The notes beneath the pieces are model-generated. The model did not search any database and was not told the DNA's origin. It saw only the letters and a list, made by a program, of their open reading frames with translations. Both the position numbers and the translations under genes were made by a program. A DNA stretch of 38,768 nucleotides from an uncultured Phascolarctobacterium sp. GTDB taxonomy: Bacteria; Bacillota; Negativicutes; Acidaminococcales; Acidaminococcaceae. The DNA lies in NCBI GenBank assembly GCA_900544885.1, contig UQWU01000013.1, positions 1 through 38,768 on the forward strand, written 5' to 3'. Every line of letters starts with the position of its first letter. The first letter of the stretch is position 1. Below, piece by piece: positions 33,037 to 38,768 of the stretch.

Positions 33037-35526
33037 TTATTTAGCTACGATATTAACCAAACGGCCGGGTACGCAGATTACTTTACGTACAGTTGCATCG
33101 CCGATATGAGCTTTTACTTTATCATCAGCCAAAGCGATTTGTTCCAGTTCTTCTTTAGTAGCAGCTGCAGGAACAGTTAGACGACCGCGAACTTTACCGT
33201 TAACTTGCAGAACGATTTCTACGTTATCAACCTTCAGTGCATCTTCGCTGTATTCAGGCCATTTTTGTTCATGTACGCTAGTATTTTCGTCAACAGCACC
33301 ACGCCACAGTTCTTCAGTGATATGCGGAACAAAGGGGCTCATCATTTTGATCAAGTCCACAACTGCTTCATAAACAAGACCTGCATTGGGCTCCTGTTTA
33401 GCTTCTTTATATGCATACATAGCATTAACTAATTCCATCAAAGAGGAAATAGCAGTGTTAAAGTTGAAACGTACATCAATATCGCTAGTTACTTTCTTGA
33501 TAGTGTTATGCAGAATACGACGTAAATCTTTATCTGCTTCAGTCAGAGTGCTCGGGTCATAAGAAGTAACCTTTTGTTCCATTTGCGGCATATAGTTGAG
33601 TACGATACGCCAGATACGGTTCAGGAAACGGAAAGAACCTTCAACACCTTGGTCACTCCATTCCAGCTCTTTTTCAGGCGGAGCAGCAAAGAGGATGAAC
33701 AGACGCGCAGTATCAGCACCGTATTTGCTGAGGATTTCTTCAGGAGAAACAACGTTACCCAAAGATTTACTCATTTTAGCACCGTCTTTAATAACCATAC
33801 CTTGGGTCAGCAAGTTAGAGAACGGTTCGTCATAATCAACTAAGCCTGCATCACGCAGAACTTTGAGGAAGAAACGGGAGTACAGCAAATGCAAAATAGC
33901 GTGTTCAATACCGCCGATATATTGGTCAACAGGACCCCAATACATATTAGCATCTTTATCGAAGCATTTTTCGCTGTTTTTCGGATCGGTATAACGCAGA
34001 TAATACCAAGAGGAGCACAGGAAAGTATCCATAGTATCGGTTTCACGAGTTGCATCAGCACCGCATTTCGGGCATTTGCAATGCAGGAAGCTTTCGGAGG
34101 TAGCCAGCGGAGATTTAGCACCGGCGTTAAAATCTACATCTTCCGGCAGACGTACGGGAAGCTGGTCTTCAGGAACCAGAACTTCACCGCAATGCGGGCA
34201 GTAGATAATAGGAATCGGTGCACCCCAATAACGTTGACGGCTGATCAGCCAATCACGCAGACGGTAGTTAATGCGGCGTTTACCAAAGCCTTCTGCTTCT
34301 GCTTTATCCATAATAGCGGACATAGCTTTATGCATTTCCATACCGGTAAATTCGCCGGAGTTAACCAGCATACCTTCTTTTTCGTCATAAGCACAGGTCA
34401 TTTCTTCCAGCTTCAGCTCTTTGCCAACCGGGCAGATAGTAACGATTTTATCGATATTGTATTTTTCAGCAAACATCCAGTCACGTTGGTCACCGGTAGG
34501 AACGCCCATAACAGCGCCGGTACCGTAATCATACAGTACATAGTTGGTTACCCAGATTTCTACCTTGCGGCCGGTGAAGGGGTTGATGCAGTATACACCA
34601 GTGAATACGCCTTCTTTTTCGGATTCGCTGGAAGTACGTTCGATTTCGGATTGATTGCGTACACGATCGCAGAAGGCTTGGATTTCTTCAGCCTTAGGAT
34701 TGTTTTCGCAGATTTTTTTCAGCAACGGATGTTCAGCAGCCAAAGCCATGAAAGTTACACCGTAAGCAGTATCAGGACGAGTAGTATAAACAGCTACTTT
34801 ATCATTTAAAGACGGAATTACAAATTCAAATTCCAAACCTTCACTGCGGCCGATCCAGTTACGTTGCATAGTTTTAACACGTTCAGGCCAGCCTTCCAAA
34901 AGATCTAAATCTTTCAGCAGGTCTTCTGCATAGTCAGTAATTTTGAAGAACCATTGGCTCAGGTTTTTCTTCACAACCTCATGGTCACAACGCCAGCATT
35001 TGCCGTCAATAACCTGTTCATTAGCCAATACAGTGTTACAAGTATCGCACCAGTTAACAGCAGATTCTTTTTTTACAGCCAGACCGCGTTTATAGAATAA
35101 TTCAAAGAACCATTGAGTCCATTTGTAATAATCTTCTTTGCAAGTTGCTACTTCACGATCCCAGTCATAGGACAAGCCCAAAGCTTTTTGTTGACGGGTC
35201 ATATTAGCAATATTTTCCAAAGTCCATTTTTTCGGCGGAATACCGTGTTTAATAGCAGCATTTTCTGCCGGCATACCAAAGGAGTCCCAACCCATAGGAT
35301 GCAGGACATTGAAGCCCTTCATAGTACGGAAACGTGCGATAACGTCGCCGATGGAATAGTTACGTACGTGACCCATATGCAGGTTACCGGAGGGATACGG
35401 GAACATTTCCAATACGTAAGATTTAGGTTTGTTTTTGTCGATTTCTACTTTAAAGGTTTTGTGTTCTTCCCAGTATTGTTGCCATTTAGCTTCAATTTCA
35501 CCGGGTACATACTTTTCTTGCAGCAT
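33037..35526 (-). CDS. leuS: Leucyl-tRNA synthetase
   Basis: LeuS charges tRNA-Leu. The 829-residue protein has the class I HIGH-type motif as PSGNLHMGH near residues 46-54, the editing domain (about 220-420, including TTRPDTAYGVTF), zinc-ribbon-like cysteine pairs (CDTC and CWRC near 155-180, CPHC near 440), and the KMSKS motif as GAKMSKSLG near 573-581. GGAGG lies 7 bases before the ATG. It is preceded by a T-box leader that senses uncharged tRNA-Leu and by a near-consensus promoter, so expression should rise on leucine starvation. Confidence 0.97.
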   Translation of the reverse strand: MLQEKYVPGEIEAKWQQYWEEHKTFKVEIDKNKPKSYVLEMFPYPSGNLHMGHVRNYSIGDVIARFRTMKGFNVLHPMGWDSFGMPAENAAIKHGIPPKKWTLENIANMTRQQKALGLSYDWDREVATCKEDYYKWTQWFFELFYKRGLAVKKESAVNWCDTCNTVLANEQVIDGKCWRCDHEVVKKNLSQWFFKITDYAEDLLKDLDLLEGWPERVKTMQRNWIGRSEGLEFEFVIPSLNDKVAVYTTRPDTAYGVTFMALAAEHPLLKKICENNPKAEEIQAFCDRVRNQSEIERTSSESEKEGVFTGVYCINPFTGRKVEIWVTNYVLYDYGTGAVMGVPTGDQRDWMFAEKYNIDKIVTICPVGKELKLEEMTCAYDEKEGMLVNSGEFTGMEMHKAMSAIMDKAEAEGFGKRRINYRLRDWLISRQRYWGAPIPIIYCPHCGEVLVPEDQLPVRLPEDVDFNAGAKSPLATSESFLHCKCPKCGADATRETDTMDTFLCSSWYYLRYTDPKNSEKCFDKDANMYWGPVDQYIGGIEHAILHLLYSRFFLKVLRDAGLVDYDEPFSNLLTQGMVIKDGAKMSKSLGNVVSPEEILSKYGADTARLFILFAAPPEKELEWSDQGVEGSFRFLNRIWRIVLNYMPQMEQKVTSYDPSTLTEADKDLRRILHNTIKKVTSDIDVRFNFNTAISSLMELVNAMYAYKEAKQEPNAGLVYEAVVDLIKMMSPFVPHITEELWRGAVDENTSVHEQKWPEYSEDALKVDNVEIVLQVNGKVRGRLTVPAAATKEELEQIALADDKVKAHIGDATVRKVICVPGRLVNIVAK

Positions 35527-35564
35527 TTTTAGCCTCCTACTCTTTCTTGGCCGAAAATAAAAAA

Positions 35565-35595
35565 TCCCCGACCTTAATTAACATAAGGTCAGGGA
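35565..35595 (-). terminator. T-box terminator of the leuS leader
   Basis: On the - strand a 12-bp stem with one G-U pair (TCCCTGACCTTA with TAAGGTCGGGGA) and a 7-base loop is followed by TTTTTTATTTT. It lies 38 bases before the leuS ATG, in the position of a T-box terminator. Confidence 0.9.
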
Positions 35596-35790
35596 CGAAA
35601 AACATCGCGGTACCACCCTGATTGCGGCTCAACGCCACCACTTAATTAGCCTTCACGCAGCATCACGTCCGCACATTTCCTTGCGGCTTCTTCACGGTGA
35701 GTTCATCATTAATAACTGTTAGCTCGCATCAACCGCCAACTTTCTGAAAGCTTATCTTGGACTACTACTCCGCTTCATAGAATTTGTATA
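35596..35790 (-). promoter_or_regulatory. T-box: T-box leader (leucine) of leuS
   Basis: The leader contains the T-box core GGGTGGTACCGCG (35606-35618 on the + strand as its complement), followed by a terminator. Upstream, the stem I region has the AGTAGTA segment and a GCGG/CCGC closing pair. The codon CTC followed by A, in GAACTCACC (around 35698), is the likely specifier for leucine. In known T-boxes uncharged tRNA pairs with the specifier and the T-box bulge and favours the antiterminator. The exact stem I boundary and specifier are inferred by eye. Confidence 0.85.
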
Positions 35791-35802
35791 AATGTGTTTT
35801 TT

Positions 35803-35831
35803 ATTATATACTGTGCAACATAAAAAGTCAA
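35803..35831 (-). promoter_or_regulatory. Promoter of leuS
   Basis: On the - strand TTGACT (35826-35831) and a perfect TATAAT (35803-35808) are 17 bases apart. Transcription starts just before the T-box. Confidence 0.85.
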
Positions 35832-35906
35832 ATTATATTTGATACCAAAACTTACTATACATTTATGTTACAATATTTACATTTATTTATCGATTTAATG
35901 TACACA

Positions 35907-35938
35907 ATATAAATGTTTATATGTATACTATTATAGTA
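35907..35938. promoter_or_regulatory. Two AT-rich inverted repeats upstream of the aminotransferase
   Basis: ATATAAA-TG-TTTATAT at 35907-35922 and TACTAT-T-ATAGTA at 35926-35938 are perfect inverted repeats. The second covers the position where a -35 would lie for the extended -10 at 35949. They could be operators, but AT-rich DNA makes such repeats common by chance. Confidence 0.35.
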
Positions 35939-35945
35939 AATTTTG

Positions 35946-35954
35946 TGTTATAAT
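35946..35954 (+). promoter_or_regulatory. Extended -10 promoter for the aminotransferase
   Basis: TGT directly precedes a perfect TATAAT at 35949-35954. No good -35 is seen at 17 bases. The leader is about 55 bases to the ATG. Confidence 0.55.
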
Positions 35955-36016
35955 AAAATATAGAAATGGTGATTGCCACCTAATATAATAATTTCAAATA
36001 TAAAAGGAGCTATATT

Positions 36017-37213
36017 ATGAAACTTTCTGCTCGTATTCAAAGTCTTACTTCATCCCCGATTCGTAAATTATCCCCGTATGCAGATGCAGCTAAAGCCGCC
36101 GGCAAAAAGGTTTATCATCTGAATATCGGTCAACCTGATATTAAAACTCCGGAACAATTCATGAACAGCATCCGCGCTTATGATGCACCTGTTATTGCCT
36201 ACAGCAATTCTAAAGGCGAAATGTTCTTACTGAAAGCTATTGAAAAATATTATAACGAAAAAGGCATGGACTACACCACTGATGATATCTTCGTTACCAA
36301 CGGCGGCAGCGAAGCCTTAATCATGGCAATCATGGCTCTGTGCGACCCTGATGACGAAATTATGGTATTTGAACCGTTCTATGCTAACTACACTACTTTC
36401 TGCAAAGAATTCGGTGCTAAAATCAACGCTGTTCCGACTAGTGTAACCGATGGTTATCATCTGCCTTCTGAAGAAGAAATCGAAAAACATATCACTGCTA
36501 AAACTAAAGCAATTCTTTTAACCAACCCCGGTAACCCGACCGGTGTTGTTTATACCAAAGAAGAACAAGATATGATTTCCCGTATTGTCCGCAAACACGA
36601 CTTAGCTCTGATTGCTGACGAAGTATATCGTGAATTCGTTTATGACGGCGAATATCGTAGCTTCGGTAGCATGCCTGAACTGGCAGATAACCTGATTATC
36701 ATCGACTCTGTTTCTAAACGCTTCAGTGCCTGCGGTGCCCGTATCGGCTGCATCATCAGCAAAAACAAAGCATTCTGCAAAGAAGTAATCAAATCCTGCC
36801 AAGCACGTCTGTGCAGCCCGATTCTGGAACAAGTAGGTGCAGCAGCACTCTATACCGCACCCGCATCTTATCTGGAACAAGTTAACCAAGAATATAAAAA
36901 ACGCCGTGATACTATCGTAGCAGCTCTGGCTAAGCTTCCAGGCGTTATGGCTTCTGACCCGAAAGGCGCATTCTATGTTATGGTTAACTTCCCTGTTGAC
37001 GATGCCGAAAAATTTGCTATCTGGACCTTGGAAAACTTCGACATCGACGGTGAAACTGTTATGTTTGCTCCCGGTAACGGCTTCTACAATACTCCCGGCA
37101 GCGGCGTAAACGAAGCTCGTCTGGCTTATGTACTGAAATCCGAAGATTTGGAACGTGCTATCTACATCCTCGGCGAAGCACTGAAAGCTTATCCCGGCCG
37201 TGTAGAAAGATAA
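36017..37213 (+). CDS. PLP-dependent aminotransferase, class I/II (aspartate aminotransferase-like)
   Basis: The cytoplasmic enzyme transfers an amino group between an amino acid and a 2-oxo acid. The 398-residue protein has the PLP-binding lysine K234 in SVSKRFSACGARIG, the substrate-contacting TNPGNPTG near residues 169-176, and ADEVYREF near 200-207. The sequence resembles the aspartate/aromatic aminotransferase group (AspB/PatA-like) of anaerobes; the amino-acid preference cannot be fixed by eye. AAAAGGAG lies 7 bases before the ATG. It is divergent from leuS, ends at a bidirectional terminator, and stands alone. Confidence 0.9.
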   Translation: MKLSARIQSLTSSPIRKLSPYADAAKAAGKKVYHLNIGQPDIKTPEQFMNSIRAYDAPVIAYSNSKGEMFLLKAIEKYYNEKGMDYTTDDIFVTNGGSEALIMAIMALCDPDDEIMVFEPFYANYTTFCKEFGAKINAVPTSVTDGYHLPSEEEIEKHITAKTKAILLTNPGNPTGVVYTKEEQDMISRIVRKHDLALIADEVYREFVYDGEYRSFGSMPELADNLIIIDSVSKRFSACGARIGCIISKNKAFCKEVIKSCQARLCSPILEQVGAAALYTAPASYLEQVNQEYKKRRDTIVAALAKLPGVMASDPKGAFYVMVNFPVDDAEKFAIWTLENFDIDGETVMFAPGNGFYNTPGSGVNEARLAYVLKSEDLERAIYILGEALKAYPGRVER

Positions 37214-37240
37214 TTCCTGATTATTAATAATCAACAAAAA

Positions 37241-37267
37241 GCAGAACTCTTTTTCTAGGAGTTCTGC
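37241..37267. terminator. Bidirectional terminator between convergent genes
   Basis: A 9-bp stem (GCAGAACTC with GAGTTCTGC, 9-base loop) has an A run before and a T run after. It serves the aminotransferase on the + strand and the small membrane protein on the - strand. Confidence 0.9.
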
Positions 37268-37287
37268 TTTTTTTCTTGCCAGCATAT

Positions 37288-37464
37288 TTATTTAACGAAA
37301 AGCTTATACAAAAATAATATCAGCAAAAAGACAATAATGCTGACACCTGCAATCAACGCTGTACAGAACCAGTCATGCAAACCCATGAACAAAGAACCGA
37401 CATTAGTAAAAAATAATACTACAACAAAAAGTACACATACCCAAGTCAGTAATTTTCTCTGCAT
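37288..37464 (-). CDS. Small two-span membrane protein (58 residues)
   Basis: The protein starts MQRKLLTW and has two hydrophobic segments at about residues 8-28 and 35-55, joined by a short GLHDW loop, and ends in KLFVK. I do not recognise a family. The ATG at 37464 is preceded by a strong AGGAGG, whose first two bases are the end of the TAG stop of the gene upstream (37476). This arrangement favours translational coupling, so it should be made together with that 361-residue protein and may act with it, for example as a membrane partner or protective protein. That role is inference. Confidence 0.65.
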   Translation of the reverse strand: MQRKLLTWVCVLFVVVLFFTNVGSLFMGLHDWFCTALIAGVSIIVFLLILFLYKLFVK

Positions 37465-37475
37465 CTTGCACCCTC

Positions 37476-38561
37476 CTAGCTGCATATAAGCTGCAATTTA
37501 TGAATAACCTTTTTATTCTCGCGGATAACGCTATTTAAATCCTCCATCAGAGAAAAACGCTTCTGCCCGTAACCGAGAAGTAAACGTGTGCCTAAAGAAG
37601 CCACTAAGCCAACCCACCAGATATTAGCCATGCAGGCAACACCACCACCGACAAGATAAGCTAAATACGCTTTGACATAACGTTCACCACATTCCTGTCC
37701 CTTTGCAAACGGCTCCTTATTATTCTTGCGGTACGCTGAATAGCCGATAACAAGCAGGGTAATCAAAGGCGGTCCCCAATGCATAGTTAATTCATTATTA
37801 TGTACGGCCTGCTCCACAAGACTAGTCAGTTCAGCATTCGAAATACCACTATCTATGACATTTCCTGCCATGCCGTGCATTACCAGCTGACTATACACCT
37901 CTTCGGTTGTAACAATCTGAATATCAGGATAACGCTGTAATGCTTCTTCGATATAGGCAACGGAATCACTCGCCTTCATCTGTAAAACATCATTAACATT
38001 TCCATCCGCATCTAAAATCTTGATATCCCAACCAGGATTAGTTGCTGATTCTGCTAAAGCTGCGTGAAAACCGTCAGGCAGATAATCAACATAACGCATT
38101 TCAAACAGTTTTCCCTTAATGCCTGCTACTAAACCGGCTAAGTGCTCATCATTCATGCTGTTTATAAGATTTGCCAAAGTCCACTCCTGTGCTTGCAACG
38201 GATAAGCTGCAGCATAAGCAGCCTGAATCTCCGAGGAGATATTATCTATAAAAGCATAGTTATAGGTAAAATCGGCACTCAAGCCTAAGGAATCAAGAAG
38301 AATTTTTTTATCCGTATATTTACTGCCCACTTCTTTGGACAGTCTTTCATATTCTTTACTTTGCTCCTTAATCAGCTCTAATTTTTCTGTAAAATCTTTT
38401 TGTGTCAAAGATACACCATAAAGATCCGTCGTGATATTCTTGACACCTTTACATACACCTACAACACCACCGGCAACATCATCACGATGTGCCCAAGCAA
38501 TTTTTTCCCCTGCATAAACTCCCTGAGCAACTTTTTCCCAGCATAGCCAATTACGGTACAA
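37476..38561 (-). CDS. Unknown protein with possible PD-(D/E)xK-like domain and C-terminal membrane segments
   Basis: I do not recognise this protein. As read from a TTG at 38561 it has 361 residues. Residues 28-48 are glycine/valine-rich, and 55-90 form a charged helix. Residues 145-225 hold a segment with E154 (KLFEMRY), D179 (NPGWDIKI) and Q195-x-K197 (VLQMKAS). This spacing and the QxK ending recall the PD-(D/E)xK nuclease fold, as in Mrr-type enzymes, but it is an eye judgement. Residues 263-277 and 296-330 are hydrophobic and could be membrane segments. The TTG has no SD. In another frame an ATG run at 38600-38608 opens a matching N-terminus, so a frameshift is possible. It lies 153 bases from the 5S rRNA gene. 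Confidence 0.55.
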   Translation of the reverse strand: MYRNWLCWEKVAQGVYAGEKIAWAHRDDVAGGVVGVCKGVKNITTDLYGVSLTQKDFTEKLELIKEQSKEYERLSKEVGSKYTDKKILLDSLGLSADFTYNYAFIDNISSEIQAAYAAAYPLQAQEWTLANLINSMNDEHLAGLVAGIKGKLFEMRYVDYLPDGFHAALAESATNPGWDIKILDADGNVNDVLQMKASDSVAYIEEALQRYPDIQIVTTEEVYSQLVMHGMAGNVIDSGISNAELTSLVEQAVHNNELTMHWGPPLITLLVIGYSAYRKNNKEPFAKGQECGERYVKAYLAYLVGGGVACMANIWWVGLVASLGTRLLLGYGQKRFSLMEDLNSVIRENKKVIHKLQLICS

Positions 38562-38676
38562 GAAGCTTGTGCAACATTTTTCATCACTTTCTTAATCATC
38601 ATCATTGATTCACCACGCAAATTCAGCTTACCTTGCTAAGTATATTATACACTAAAATATCTATGAACATAAAAAA

Positions 38677-38707
38677 ATGAACTCTGTACAATAAGTACAG
38701 AGTTCAT
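38677..38707 (-). terminator. Terminator of the rRNA operon
   Basis: A perfect 13-bp stem (ATGAACTCTGTAC and its partner, 5-base loop) is flanked by A and T runs on both sides. It lies 7 bases after the 5S rRNA 3' end. Confidence 0.9.
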
Positions 38708-38714
38708 TTTTTCT

Positions 38715-38768
38715 AACCGGCGATTTTCTATCCTCCCAGGCCGCTTCCAGCCAAGTACTTTCGACGTT
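38715..38768 (-). rRNA. rrf: 5S rRNA, 3' part (cut by window edge)
   Basis: On the - strand the last bases read GAAAGTACTTGGCTGGAAGC, then GGCCTGGGAGGATAG and AAAATCGCCGGTT. This matches the 3' half of bacterial 5S rRNA: the GGGAGGAUAG segment near loop E and the terminal helix GCCGG. A terminator follows at once, so an rRNA operon runs off the right edge. The 3' end is placed by eye. Confidence 0.85.

Noticed and set aside
33889..34809. 306-residue open frame on the + strand
   Set aside because: It is wholly antisense to leuS, has no SD, and its composition (many F, T, H) is that of a shadow frame.
36602..37285. 227-residue open frame on the - strand
   Set aside because: Antisense to the aminotransferase and crossing its terminator; no SD and no recognisable domain.
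1..38768. CRISPR array, prophage or complete defence island
   Set aside because: No regularly spaced direct repeats, no cas genes and no phage structural genes were seen; the only defence-like hints are the isolated GIY-YIG gene and the unknown gene near the right edge.

Overview
The window reads as chromosomal DNA from an anaerobic, low-to-mid GC Firmicute-type bacterium. The evidence is a PyrR-type attenuator, a T-box leader, the comEA-comEC-holA order, and many SD-led overlapping genes with occasional TTG starts. The protein set (small transaldolase, AbgA-like hydrolase, acyl-CoA dehydrogenase with a hotdog thioesterase, long GlnA-like protein) suggests a Negativicutes member such as an Acidaminococcaceae/Phascolarctobacterium relative. 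That placement is inference from memory; no database search was possible.

Layout. The left edge (1-98) holds the 3' tail of an IS30-like transposase on the + strand. Positions 107-10016 are a complete de novo pyrimidine operon on the - strand in the order pyrB-pyrC-carA-carB-pyrK-pyrD-pyrF-pyrE. It is preceded by a consensus promoter and a PyrR-binding attenuator and ends in a strong terminator. The regulator gene pyrR lies 11 kb away in a second - strand operon (lspA-rluD-pyrR-LUD protein-deoB-udp-secreted protein), so the de novo pathway, its regulator and pyrimidine salvage are all in one window. Between the two operons are an acyltransferase and a DUF2442 gene (+), a coiled-coil DUF2325 protein preceded by a tiny ORF, two secreted proteins of unknown role, a small transaldolase, and a zinc-ribbon gene followed by abgA.

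From 23.2 kb onward come a MITE-like repeat with imperfect terminal inverted repeats, an orphan GIY-YIG/DUF4357 protein, a thioesterase/acyl-CoA dehydrogenase pair behind a promoter with tandem 11-bp repeats, and a 635-residue glutamine synthetase family protein with an unusual leader. These are followed by the competence/replication cluster comEA-comEC-DUF1294-holA, leuS with a T-box leader, a divergent PLP aminotransferase, and a two-gene unit of unknown function (a possible nuclease-like membrane protein and a 58-residue membrane protein). The right edge is the 3' end of a 5S rRNA on the - strand, so an rRNA operon ends here.

Most of the window is ordinary core metabolism. The parts most worth a second look are the unknown two-gene unit beside the rRNA operon, the glnA-like leader, the tandem-repeat promoter at 26.2 kb, the MITE-like element beside the GIY-YIG gene, and the DUF2325 unit.
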